From: Desulforegula conservatrix Mb1Pa
GTDB taxonomy: Bacteria; Desulfobacterota; Desulfobacteria; Desulfobacterales; Desulforegulaceae
Reading direction: 5' to 3'
Assembly (NCBI RefSeq): GCF_000426225.1
Contig: NZ_AUEY01000004.1
Span: 1 to 64,000 of the forward strand
Length of the DNA: 64,000 nucleotides
The notes under the pieces were generated by a model, which was given only the letters and a program-made list of their open reading frames with translations, was not told where the DNA came from and did no database searches. This document shows positions 54,286 through 62,752 of the stretch, one piece after another. Made by a program: the position numbers and the translations under genes. Each line of letters starts with the position of its first letter. Positions within the stretch are counted from its first letter, which is position 1.

Positions 54286-55013
54286 CAGTTCTCCTGCAAA
54301 ACACTGCTTTCAGCCGGTTCAATAACCAGAAGATTGGAATCAAAAGTTACTATACCGAGCAAAATTGCATGAATCAGTCTGTTTATATTAACCGAATAAT
54401 AATGTTTTTTGAATAAAGGATTTGAGTGATAGGGGTCTGCAATCATAACTTTTTTTCTGAGCAGGTCATACCCCCTCAAAACCACAAAATGTCCGCTGGG
54501 AACGCCTTTCACATCATGGTATTCATTAGTTTCGGGAACCTCACGCGCCGTGTCATAGAGGTATGTCGCACTGAGACCAGCAAGAATCGGTTTTTCATGC
54601 TGAAGATACATCCTTATAAGCTTGCGGGTAATTGGCGCAAAATGTATTTCTCCGCCATTTTCAAGAAACGACAAATACCCGGACGTCGCATTTTTGAATC
54701 TGTCCGACCTCTTGTGCTTGGCCTGTGCTAATAGCTTTTGTTTCAGGGATACGCCTTTTCCCTTAAACCATGTCGGATCAAACATATGAAGATTATTTGT
54801 AAAAATATCAGCCTTATAGCCACGTTTTAAAGCATGATTTCCAAGATGTACAGCCAGAGTTCCGCCTGTATCAACGCAACGAACCTCGTCAATGACCTGA
54901 TCTATTGAAATCTGGTCGCCATAGTAATTATATATTGCATGAAGGCAGGTGGGGCCGCATGTTTCATCATCTGGCTGGGGTAGAATTTCAAGGGGAAGCT
55001 TCTGCATGATCAT
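54285..55013 (-). CDS. C39-like cysteine peptidase
   Basis: A 242-residue papain-fold protein of the C39 type. Catalytic residues are visible: Cys19 in DDETCGPTCL, His175 in PSGHFVVLRGYD and Asp193 in MIADPYHSNP. There is no signal peptide or membrane segment, so it acts in the cytoplasm. It is the first gene of a pair with the ATP-grasp ligase; the ATG at 55013 has GGAGG six bases upstream. In such clusters a cysteine peptidase may process the ligase product or its peptide substrate, or act as a transpeptidase. The natural substrate is unknown. Confidence 0.87.
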   Translation of the reverse strand: MIMQKLPLEILPQPDDETCGPTCLHAIYNYYGDQISIDQVIDEVRCVDTGGTLAVHLGNHALKRGYKADIFTNNLHMFDPTWFKGKGVSLKQKLLAQAKHKRSDRFKNATSGYLSFLENGGEIHFAPITRKLIRMYLQHEKPILAGLSATYLYDTAREVPETNEYHDVKGVPSGHFVVLRGYDLLRKKVMIADPYHSNPLFKKHYYSVNINRLIHAILLGIVTFDSNLLVIEPAESSVLQEN

Positions 55014-55134
55014 AAGACACCTCCGCCTGTCATAAGATTAATTGAATCAAGAGGATGCTGATAAACCTGAATAAAGACAGAATAACCATTGAATTGGAAG
55101 AAAGCACGGAAAAAAGAAATGATTATGAAACTCT

Positions 55135-55287
55135 ATATATAACTGATGTCAGGGTCTTGTAAATATCTGCAAGATTTGCCTTTAATTCTTCCAGTGATTC
55201 CCCCTGGGTCATATAATCAGGACATTCTTCAGAATAACCCAGCCAGAAATCTGCTTCCTGCCAGCAAACAAATCTTGTGGTATCCAT
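55135..55287 (-). CDS. Short HicB-like antitoxin homologue
   Basis: A 50-residue protein read from ATG 55287, with GGAGG about five bases upstream, to a TAG at 55135. The sequence MDTTRFVCWQEADFWLGY, then DYMTQGESLEELKANL, matches the N-terminal half of HicB-like antitoxins, which usually continue another 15-20 residues. It stops soon after the helix ending KTLTSVI, so it is probably a truncated or decayed HicB. It lies downstream of a complete hicBA pair on the same strand. Confidence 0.7.
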
Positions 55288-55325
55288 AATATCCTCCGAT
55301 GATTTAAAACCTATATATCCCCAGA

Positions 55326-55550
55326 TTACACGAAGGTTAAAAAGTCATCAACGGTCATTTCACAATCGTTTAGTATTTTGATCATTAGCCCGCTTCCGAT
55401 TGTTTCACCAGAATGAACAGCGACAACTGTACAACGACCATCTTCATGTTGAAGAAAATGATGACTGCCTTTTATGCGAATAACTTCAAATCCAGCTTTC
55501 CGCAAAGCAGAAATAACCTTTTTGCCTGTTATCCTTGGAAGCCTGCTCAT
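55326..55550 (-). CDS. hicA: HicA-family mRNA interferase toxin
   Basis: A 74-residue toxin with the HicA signature SRLPRITGKKVISALRKAGFEV and the catalytic-histidine motif IKGSHHFLQHEDG near 27-38, followed by VVAVHSGETIGSGLMIKI. The double-stranded RNA-binding-like fold would cleave mRNA when free of antitoxin. The start codon overlaps the stop of the preceding HicB gene by four bases, so the two are translationally coupled and the antitoxin is made first. Confidence 0.88.
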   Translation of the reverse strand: MSRLPRITGKKVISALRKAGFEVIRIKGSHHFLQHEDGRCTVVAVHSGETIGSGLMIKILNDCEMTVDDFLTFV

Positions 55551-55762
55551 GCCTCGACTGATATCCTCTGAACTCCAACAAACTCTGTATATCTGACATT
55601 ATCGCCTTCAACCTCAATACATAGTTCAATGGCTTCGCGAACTCTCTTCATAAGTGTATCAAGGTTTTTTGCCTGGGTGTGGCAACCTTTTAATTCAGGT
55701 ACTGAGGCGACAAAAAAGCCATCTTCATCGCGCTCAATGATAACATTGAACTCTCGTTTCAT
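55547..55762 (-). CDS. hicB: HicB-family antitoxin
   Basis: A 71-residue antitoxin with the RNase H-like fold signature FNVIIERDEDGFFVASVPELKG and the typical TQAKNLDTLMKRVREAIEL helix. I choose ATG 55762 because AGGAGG lies six bases upstream; a longer frame starting at 55813 is rejected. There is no C-terminal helix-turn-helix domain, so autoregulation may be weak or need HicA. It is the first gene of the hicB-hicA order and should neutralise the toxin encoded directly after it. Confidence 0.88.
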   Translation of the reverse strand: MKREFNVIIERDEDGFFVASVPELKGCHTQAKNLDTLMKRVREAIELCIEVEGDNVRYTEFVGVQRISVEA

Positions 55763-55869
55763 ACAGCGCCTCCTATGGACATCTCGACAATGCATTGAAA
55801 GAATAAACCGCAATCCCCTTATGACTCTACTCTTAATTTGAGATTTCTCAAACCTGAATATTTGTCCAT

Positions 55870-55911
55870 AAGTTTTTGCTGAGCTTTTTTCAAAAAGCGC
55901 CCCGTCGAGGC
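55870..55911 (+). repeat. Dispersed hairpin repeat, copy 10 (degenerate)
   Basis: AAGTTTTTGCTGAGCTTTTTT, CAAAAAGCGCCCCGTCGAGGC. Several substitutions relative to the full copies. It lies between the HicB gene and the NfnB-like gene. Confidence 0.75.
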
Positions 55912-56039
55912 AAAAATTCTCTATTTTTGATTGAAGTTTTTTAAAGTATTGCCCGGCGTCTTTAAATCAAAAATCTAAACTCATAAAACAACAATTCATG
56001 ATGTCGGATTTTGGATAGCCTCAATCGGATCTAAATTTT

Positions 56040-57473
56040 TTATTTTTCTTCAGGCCAGCTATCATCCTTTCCTGAAAGATAAGCATCAATCGAATCGGCT
56101 GCCTTTCTGCCTGCGCCCATGGCAAGAATTACTGTAGCCTGACCAGTCACAATATCTCCTCCGGCCCAGACTCCTTTTTTGGTTGTCCTGCCGGTTTCGG
56201 GATCTGCGATGATATAGTTTCTTTTTGTCAGCTTCATATCCGGGGCCGAAGAAGTGAGGATGGGATTTGCTCCTGAGCCAACTGCAATTATGGCCATATC
56301 GCATGGGACTATGTATTCCGAACCCTTGACTTCTACAGGTCTTGGCCTGCCGGATGAATCAGGCTCGCCAAGCTCCATTTTGAGACACTCAACTCCAACA
56401 AGACGGCCATTCTCATTTCCAATAAATCTTAAAGGAGCGGTCAGGAATCTGTACTCAACGCCTTCTTCCTCGGCATGGTGAATTTCTTCCGCCCTTGCCG
56501 GCATCTCAGCCCTTGTGCGCCTGTATATGATCTCAACCTTTTCGGCTCCAAGTCTTAAAGCAGTTCTTGCGGAATCCATGGCAACGTTGCCTGCTCCAAA
56601 AACAGCCACATGCCTTCCCCTTGCGATGGGAGTGTCATATTCAGGATAAAGATAGGCCTTCATAAGATTGGCGCGGGTCAGATATTCGTTTGCTGAATAT
56701 ACACCGATATAGTTTTCACCAGGGATATTCAGAAAGCTTGGAAGACCTGCCCCAACCCCGACATAGACGGCCTCGAATCCAGAAGCAAAAAGCTCGTCAA
56801 CAGATACAACCTTTCCTATGACCATATTGGTCTCGATTTTCACTCCAAGTCTTTCAAGGAAGTTAATCTCATCCGCGACTATATCCTTTGGCAGCCTGAA
56901 TTCAGGAATACCGTAGACAAGCACTCCGCCAGCCTTGTGAAAGGCTTCGAAAACAGTAACCTCATAACCTTTTATTACAAGGTCGCCAGCAACAGTAAGT
57001 CCGGATGGCCCTGAACCCACAACAGCGACTTTTTTACCTATGGAAGCTACTTTAGGCGGCATTTCATGGACACCTGTAAGTCTTTCAGTATCAGCTGCAA
57101 ATCTCTCGAGTGCGCCAATAGCGACGGATTCACCTTTTTTTGCAAGAATACATGAACCCTCGCACTGGATTTCCTGGGGACAGACCCTTCCGCAGACCGC
57201 TGGCAGGGCATTTCTTTCCCAAATCTTTCTTATGGAAGCCTTGAAATTACCTTCAGCTATGAGATTTATGAAAGCGGGGATGTCTACATTTACAGGACAA
57301 CCCGCAACACAGCCCGGTTTCTTGCACTGGAGGCATCTCTTTGCCTCGGAAATGGCTGTTTCAGGCGAATATCCAAGCGGAACCTCAAGAAAATTTTTGT
57401 TTCTTTCCTCTGGTTTCTGTTCAGGCATTTTATTTCTTGGAAGTTTCGACGCTTTAATCTTGTTATCAGTCAT
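56040..57473 (-). CDS. NfnB/SudA-like FAD-NAD(P) oxidoreductase (glutamate synthase small-subunit type)
   Basis: A 477-residue flavoprotein. The N-terminal domain binds two [4Fe-4S] clusters via CLQCKKPGCVAGCPVNVDIPA near 47-67 and CGRVCPQEIQCEGSC near 94-108. Two dinucleotide-binding motifs follow, GSGPSGLTVAGDL near 152 and GAGNVAMDSARTA near 291, with the terminal GDIVTGQATVILAMGAGR. This matches GltD-like proteins that, when paired with a ferredoxin-NADP reductase-like partner, form NfnAB or SudAB. The partner gene is directly upstream. Bifurcating NADPH formation is a plausible role, but a plain sulfide dehydrogenase is possible. Confidence 0.88.
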   Translation of the reverse strand: MTDNKIKASKLPRNKMPEQKPEERNKNFLEVPLGYSPETAISEAKRCLQCKKPGCVAGCPVNVDIPAFINLIAEGNFKASIRKIWERNALPAVCGRVCPQEIQCEGSCILAKKGESVAIGALERFAADTERLTGVHEMPPKVASIGKKVAVVGSGPSGLTVAGDLVIKGYEVTVFEAFHKAGGVLVYGIPEFRLPKDIVADEINFLERLGVKIETNMVIGKVVSVDELFASGFEAVYVGVGAGLPSFLNIPGENYIGVYSANEYLTRANLMKAYLYPEYDTPIARGRHVAVFGAGNVAMDSARTALRLGAEKVEIIYRRTRAEMPARAEEIHHAEEEGVEYRFLTAPLRFIGNENGRLVGVECLKMELGEPDSSGRPRPVEVKGSEYIVPCDMAIIAVGSGANPILTSSAPDMKLTKRNYIIADPETGRTTKKGVWAGGDIVTGQATVILAMGAGRKAADSIDAYLSGKDDSWPEEK

Positions 57474-57514
57474 TTTAAGATCTCTCTGAAAGGGATTTCA
57501 AAATTTACGGTAAA

Positions 57515-58354
57515 TTAAGGTTTGCCGGTCAGCCTGCACTTATGATCTTCCATGGCTTTACGCTCTTCTGTGTCATATGATTTCAGGCGCATCATGATTT
57601 CATCAAAATCCACAAGATGGCCGTCGAATTCTGGCCCGTCCACGCATGCGAATCTGGTCTGGCCGCCAACGCTCACACGGCAGCATCCGCACATTCCCGT
57701 GCCGTCAATCATTAGCGGGTTAAGGCTGACTATGGTTTTTACGCCATATTCTTTTGTAAGCTTTGAGACATTCTTCATCATTGGGACAGGGCCAATGGTC
57801 ACCACAAAATCTGGCTTTTCGGATTCAAGCATTTCCCTTAAAGGATCTGTCACAAAGCCTTTTCTTCCATAAGAACCGTCATCTGTTGTAATTATGACTT
57901 CATCTGAAATCTTTTTCATACGTTCTTCAAAAACAAGAAGATCCTTTGACCTTGCTCCAAGTATGCTTGTGACATGATTGCCAGCCTCCTTGAGCCCCCT
58001 TGCTATTGGATGAAGAACGGCAATCCCAGTGCCGCCGCCAACACAAACGACTTTTCCATATTTTTCAAGATGGGTTGCCTGACCAAGCGGGCCTATGACG
58101 TCCTGAAAGCAGTCACCTGCTTTAAGATCAGCAAAAATACGGGTTGATTTGCCAACGATAAGATAAAGTATTGTAATAAGGCCCTTTTCGATATCCCTGT
58201 CAGCTATTGTGAGCGGAATTCGTTCTCCGGTCTCATTGGCTTTAAGGATCACAAACTGGCCTGGTTTAGACTTTGCTGCTATGAGCGGAGCTTCGATCTG
58301 ATTTTCAACTATTGCAACGCCAGCGATCTCTTTTCTGTCAACTATTCTGAACAT
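57515..58354 (-). CDS. NfnA/SudB-like FAD/[2Fe-2S] subunit
   Basis: A 279-residue FNR-like subunit. The FAD-binding barrel contains GERIPLTIAD near 45, the NAD(P)-binding part has CVGGGTGIAVLHPIARGL near 110, and the C-terminal cysteines in GMCGCCRVSV and FACVDGPEFDG form a [2Fe-2S] site as in dihydroorotate dehydrogenase electron-transfer subunits. I choose ATG 58354, since the ATG at 58360 would be only three bases from the GGGA ribosome-binding sequence. It precedes the NfnB-like gene by 41 bp and the pair forms an NADH-ferredoxin-NADP oxidoreductase. Confidence 0.88.
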   Translation of the reverse strand: MFRIVDRKEIAGVAIVENQIEAPLIAAKSKPGQFVILKANETGERIPLTIADRDIEKGLITILYLIVGKSTRIFADLKAGDCFQDVIGPLGQATHLEKYGKVVCVGGGTGIAVLHPIARGLKEAGNHVTSILGARSKDLLVFEERMKKISDEVIITTDDGSYGRKGFVTDPLREMLESEKPDFVVTIGPVPMMKNVSKLTKEYGVKTIVSLNPLMIDGTGMCGCCRVSVGGQTRFACVDGPEFDGHLVDFDEIMMRLKSYDTEERKAMEDHKCRLTGKP

Positions 58355-58566
58355 AACCATGTTCCCTTTTTATAAAGGCTTGATAATCATCATCCAATCA
58401 AAAAAGCAGAAAAAACACCTTACTCCCTGCATCTTTGTAAATCAAGCTGAAACCGGCCGAAAATAAGCCTTACTATTAATGAAAAAAACAAACCCTCGAT
58501 TTGCCTGCCGCTTATTAAAATGCTATGACCCCTCAGACTTTATTCAACGGATTTTAAGGAGACCAC

Positions 58567-59343
58567 ATGCATTTTTTTGATAGTCACTGCCATCTTGATG
58601 ATTCCTCATACACCAAAGATTTTGAAAAAATGATAGACAGAGCAAAGGAAGCCGGCGTAACTGGAATGATGACGGTCGGCGTGACTGAAAGATCATCTGA
58701 AATATGTGTACATGTGGCGGAGCAGTATGACGGGGTTTACGCATCAGTAGGAATTCATCCCCATGATGCCAAGGAATGCAGCGAGGAAGTCCTGAAACAC
58801 CTCGAAAAACTTTCCAAAAGCAGCAAGGTCAAGGCATGGGGCGAGACAGGTCTTGATTTCAACAGAATGCATTCTCCTAAAAATGTTCAGGAAAAATGGT
58901 TTATCCGTCAGTTAGAATATGCATACAGACTTGATCTGCCACTCATATTCCACGAAAGGGATTCAGAAGGAAGATTTCTGGAAATCCTCAAACATCACGA
59001 AGTCAAAAACAGACGCGGAGTCGTGCATTGTTTCAGCGGGGATAAAAAGGAACTTGAATCTTATCTCGATCTCGGTTTATATATAGGAATAACAGGTATA
59101 ATTACGATGAATGAAAGAGGCGAAACTTTAAGAGATCTTGTCAGGTACATTCCTTCTGACAGAATACTGATTGAGACCGACGCGCCCTACCTTACCCCGG
59201 CTCCACATAAAAACAAAACAAGAAGAAACGAACCGTCATTCGTACCGGCCGTGCTGCTTAAAATTGCTGAAGTACTTGAAAAAGATTCAAAAACAATAGC
59301 TGAATCAATATGGGATAATACCTGTGAATTATATGGTATCTGA
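58567..59343 (+). CDS. TatD-family deoxyribonuclease/hydrolase
   Basis: A 258-residue metal-dependent hydrolase of the TatD type. It begins FFDSHCHLDDSSY with the metal-binding HCH residues near 6-8, has GIHPHDAKE near 63, the Glu site in WGETGLDF near 92, and VVHCFSGDKKEL and LIETDAPYLTP near 155 and 200. TatD proteins act in DNA fragmentation and quality control. AAGGAG precedes the ATG. It is divergent from the NfnA-like gene and is followed by an acyltransferase gene. Confidence 0.92.
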   Translation: MHFFDSHCHLDDSSYTKDFEKMIDRAKEAGVTGMMTVGVTERSSEICVHVAEQYDGVYASVGIHPHDAKECSEEVLKHLEKLSKSSKVKAWGETGLDFNRMHSPKNVQEKWFIRQLEYAYRLDLPLIFHERDSEGRFLEILKHHEVKNRRGVVHCFSGDKKELESYLDLGLYIGITGIITMNERGETLRDLVRYIPSDRILIETDAPYLTPAPHKNKTRRNEPSFVPAVLLKIAEVLEKDSKTIAESIWDNTCELYGI

Positions 59344-59396
59344 CCATTAGCACGGCTTAGGGCAATTCCAACCTCATAACAAAAGGAGCGTCCACA

Positions 59397-60506
59397 GTGA
59401 AGACGCTACATGCCATTCAGGCATACAGAGGTTTCGCAGCTGTTCTTGTCGTGCTTCATCATACAAATTTCATAATGAGCAAATATTCATTGGAAACCCC
59501 TCTTAGCCAAATTTTCCATTTTGGCCATGCAGGGGTTGAATTCTTTTTCGTTCTGAGCGGCTTTATTCTTTATCATACTTACTGCAACGGTAATAAGAGC
59601 CGCGATATAAAATCTTTTTTGAAAAACAGATTCATCAGAATCTATCCACTTTACTGGACAGTCACACTGGTGCTGCTTCCTGTCTGGCTGCTGCGTCCAA
59701 GCTTTGGGGAGCCATATCACAGAAATCTCTCAGGCATAATAACCAGCCTCCTGCTGATGCCTCAAGAACATCCGCCGCATGTAATTGTAGCTTGGTCGCT
59801 GACCCATGAGATTCTTTTCTATCTCTTTTTTTCATTGATCATTATGAACAAAAAAACAGGACTAACTGTATCTGGCTTGATATTCACACTCACAGTTTTT
59901 TTTAATATATTTAGTAACACTCCCGACTTCCCCTCGGTATTTCTCCTATCAAAATACAACACTTTGTTCTTATTAGGGATATTAACAGGCCTATTAACAG
60001 AAAAGATCAAGTCCGGCATAAGAACAAACCAAGCTGATATTTTGAGGTATTCAGCTTTCTTTGCTGGAAATGCCCTTTTCATTATTTTAGGCTTACTCGA
60101 CAACACTTCATCTTTAGAAGGCAAATACACATGGTTTTTTGGAATTGCATCGGCCATGATAATCATTGGAAGCTGTTCTAATGGGATAAACAGTTTTTTA
60201 AAAAAAAGACAAATAGCTCTTTTTGTCGGAAGCGCCTCTTATTCAATCTATCTGATTCACATTTTTATTATTGAATTTTTCTGCAAACGAATTAAAAGCA
60301 CCAATATGTCTGAACTAATCCCAAATGATATGACATTATTGCTGCTCGCTTTATCAGGAGTTTTAGGCGGTTCTTTTCTCTATGTAATGTTTGAAAAAAG
60401 AGTTCTCGCATGGATGAAAACAAAGTCTATATCAACACGTAATATTAATAATGAAAACTTGTCTTATGCTGGCTTAAAACCCATCAAATATGATGAAACA
60501 TTTTAG
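59397..60506 (+). CDS. Acyltransferase-3 family membrane protein
   Basis: A 369-residue multi-spanning protein with about ten membrane helices, of the acyltransferase-3 (OatA-like) type. The conserved histidine region AVLVVLHHTNFIMS is near 15-28, the GHAGVEFFFVLSGFILYH motif follows near 43-60, and KSFLKNRFIRIYPLYW near 71. It probably transfers acyl groups to a cell-surface polysaccharide or peptidoglycan. The start is GTG 59397 with AAAGGAG eight bases before. The 3' half (from about 59830) is noticeably AT-richer than neighbouring genes, a possible sign of transfer. Confidence 0.85.
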   Translation: MKTLHAIQAYRGFAAVLVVLHHTNFIMSKYSLETPLSQIFHFGHAGVEFFFVLSGFILYHTYCNGNKSRDIKSFLKNRFIRIYPLYWTVTLVLLPVWLLRPSFGEPYHRNLSGIITSLLLMPQEHPPHVIVAWSLTHEILFYLFFSLIIMNKKTGLTVSGLIFTLTVFFNIFSNTPDFPSVFLLSKYNTLFLLGILTGLLTEKIKSGIRTNQADILRYSAFFAGNALFIILGLLDNTSSLEGKYTWFFGIASAMIIIGSCSNGINSFLKKRQIALFVGSASYSIYLIHIFIIEFFCKRIKSTNMSELIPNDMTLLLLALSGVLGGSFLYVMFEKRVLAWMKTKSISTRNINNENLSYAGLKPIKYDETF

Positions 60507-60530
60507 TATTATACATAAGGCTTATCAAAA

Positions 60531-60887
60531 ATGAACAAATACAGGCTTCTATTTGCTATTTCATTCATAATTAATTTTATTGTTTTTCCTGCAATTTCAA
60601 GCGCTGCAGATATCACAGCCAACGGTTACACTTTATCCATGGTAAACATATCGCAGTCAGGAGACTCACTTGAGGTTTCCGGCAGACTCGAATACGGCCC
60701 TACTTGCAGTAACCTGAAATTAGCCATAAGGCTTCAAAGCGATAAAGGGACGCATAAAACCATCAACTGCATGGTAAAGGACGCTGGCACTGGTTCGAGT
60801 CTTTTTGAGGGAAGCTCAAAAATTAAAAAGAATGAATCCCTTACCTGGACTGTTGAAGATGTTAAAACCAAATGCATGGGCAATTAG
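60531..60887 (+). CDS. Small secreted protein of unknown function
   Basis: A 118-residue protein with a clear signal peptide (hydrophobic LLFAISFIINFIVFPAISSAA, cleavage near residue 26). The mature part has a beta-rich look with cysteines at CSNLKL, NCMVKD and a final KCMGN, so one or two disulfides are possible. No family is recognised. It follows the acyltransferase gene by 24 bp on the same strand and AAGG precedes its ATG, so the two may be co-transcribed. Function unknown. Confidence 0.6.
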   Translation: MNKYRLLFAISFIINFIVFPAISSAADITANGYTLSMVNISQSGDSLEVSGRLEYGPTCSNLKLAIRLQSDKGTHKTINCMVKDAGTGSSLFEGSSKIKKNESLTWTVEDVKTKCMGN

Positions 60888-61193
60888 ATGAAGCATTTTT
60901 AAGATAATTTAACATCGCCGCCCACCCTGCTTTTGACCAAGTCCGAAGATCCATCAAAAAAAATAACAATGCTACTACAGAATACACTTCCTATAAACAT
61001 TATTCACAACACACTCCTGTGAACACTTGTCATTCTTTAAAAACAACAGATACATTCATAAATAACAACGTTATCCCATAAACCAATAAACCCTTGATTA
61101 TGTTTTTTTATGGGGCTATACCCCTCACGAATTCTCCCTTTATTAAAAACATAAACCCTAAGCAGAATAAAGAAAAAGCAAGGCAATCCATAT
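60888..61193. other. Intergenic region before FadL-like gene
   Basis: A 306-bp AT-rich gap. I see no gene, hairpin or clear promoter in it. Confidence 0.45.
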
Positions 61194-62552
61194 ATGATAA
61201 TTCTAATTTTATTAATGATTTCAGCAGTCATATTCCAGGCAATTTTCGTATGCCCGGTCATGGCAGGCAATGTTGACAACTTCGGAATAGGCTCACGGGC
61301 CATATCAGTCTGCGGAGCTGTTGCAGCCTGTCCGGACGAAACATATGCTTTGTTCAACAATCCTGGCGCTCTTAAAGGCAGCGACAGATTCACTTTTTCA
61401 GCCGGAACTTCGCTTGTAAAGCCGGACCTGATAGTAAACGAATACAGCGTTAGCCATGATCCTTATCATCAAAAAACAGCTCCTTTTTCCAGCACGACTG
61501 ACGGCATAGCAGTTCCGCATTTCAGCGCGTCTAAAAAAATCAATGACAGAATAACAGCAGGAGTCGCGGCATATGTGCCATTCGGGCTTGAGATGGAATG
61601 GCCGTCTAATCCCAACAGAAACCCTGCGGCATATAACAGTCATGAGTCTTATTATGTTAGGGAAGTTATCACTCCAGGAATGTCCTTTAATATCAATGAT
61701 ACTTTTTCCATCGGAACGGGTCTTTCTATAGGCAAAGCAAAGACTGGCCAGAGCAACAGAGAGTATTTCCCTGAATACATAGCAACGTCCCAGCCTGTGA
61801 GGGACAAAACAGGACTCGACGAAGCAACGCTCAAAAAAATTTCTTCATTGTTCCACGATGCTGACATAAGGGTTGACCTTGAAGATGACGCAAATCTTTC
61901 CATGAATATAGGCATGCTTTTTACGCCATCTGAAGACATAAACCTTGGCATTACGTGGAGAAGCGGAACAGAGGCTGATTTTTCAGGAAGCGCGGTGGTT
62001 GTTGCCCCAAATGGCATGATCCTGAGATCAAAGGCTGATACTGCGATTGACTTCCCCCAGCAGATCCAGGCCGGAGTAAGGATATATCCGCTTAAAACCG
62101 TTGCTTTCGAGGCAGACATTCTCTGGACAGAATGGTCAGTTACAAATGCTTATCACCTTTCTTTCAGCCCGGCCATTATTGGAATGATCCCTGAAATTTC
62201 ATATCCAAGAAAATGGGAAGATAAATTCCAGCTCAAATTCGGTACAGAATGGCAGATTATTGAAAAAGTTACGCTTCGATGCGGATATACATATGATCCC
62301 TCACCCATACCTGATGAAACTTTTGATTTTGTATGGCCAGACGCAGACCGCCATGTTTATGGGATCGGCGCGGGAATAGATCTGGAAGGAGTTACGGTCG
62401 ACATTGCAGGAACATACGTGACATCAGACGGAGACAGAATAATAAAAGGCGAAAGCCAGAATCTGAACAGCTCATATAAAAGCCTCCCAGTCAGCATGAA
62501 AGCTGGTGGTGATATGAAAGGAATCGGCCTGACCCTTACCTGGAAATACTGA
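61194..62552 (+). CDS. OmpP1/FadL-family outer-membrane protein
   Basis: A 452-residue outer-membrane channel. A signal peptide ends near CPVMAG (residue 25). The N-terminal hatch has GSRAISVCGAVAACPDETYALFNNPG, where the NPG stretch matches the conserved NPA region of FadL, and the rest is a series of amphipathic strands (for example IRVDLEDDANLSMNIGMLF and LGITWRSGTEADFSGSA) ending in an aromatic residue (WKY), as required for barrel insertion. It would import long-chain fatty acids or other hydrophobic compounds, which fits the beta-oxidation genes 50 kb away in this window. Confidence 0.87.
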   Translation: MIILILLMISAVIFQAIFVCPVMAGNVDNFGIGSRAISVCGAVAACPDETYALFNNPGALKGSDRFTFSAGTSLVKPDLIVNEYSVSHDPYHQKTAPFSSTTDGIAVPHFSASKKINDRITAGVAAYVPFGLEMEWPSNPNRNPAAYNSHESYYVREVITPGMSFNINDTFSIGTGLSIGKAKTGQSNREYFPEYIATSQPVRDKTGLDEATLKKISSLFHDADIRVDLEDDANLSMNIGMLFTPSEDINLGITWRSGTEADFSGSAVVVAPNGMILRSKADTAIDFPQQIQAGVRIYPLKTVAFEADILWTEWSVTNAYHLSFSPAIIGMIPEISYPRKWEDKFQLKFGTEWQIIEKVTLRCGYTYDPSPIPDETFDFVWPDADRHVYGIGAGIDLEGVTVDIAGTYVTSDGDRIIKGESQNLNSSYKSLPVSMKAGGDMKGIGLTLTWKY

Positions 62553-62567
62553 TCAATAATTCCAATT

Positions 62568-62703
62568 TTGATGCCTTCACAAAAAGTCAAAAAATGGCAT
62601 CGGCGTCATGCCGGACTTGATCCAGCATCCAATATTTTCAGTTATTCATGGATTCCGGCCCGCGCCGGAATGACGGGAATCTGACTTTTGACGACCTTGT
62701 AAA
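62568..62703. repeat. MITE-like element, copy 4
   Basis: CACAAAAAGTC at the left end and GACTTTTGACGACCTTGT at the right, with internal CGTCATGCCGG, TTCCGGCCCGCGCCGGAA and TGACGG. It lies directly downstream of the FadL-like gene and upstream of the end of the convergent solute-binding protein gene. Confidence 0.85.
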
Positions 62704-62752
62704 TGTTCAAAAAAGATAACGTAAAAGTCGTTTGCCATTTCTCTATAAGCAG

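Noticed and set aside
52828-55013. Lanthipeptide or ABC-exported peptide cluster because of the C39 peptidase
   Set aside because: The C39-like protein is soluble and not fused to an ABC exporter, and no precursor peptide or LanM/LanB homologue is visible.
7583-55911. CRISPR array from the many short repeats
   Set aside because: The copies are scattered over 48 kb, in both orientations, with no regular spacers and no cas genes.
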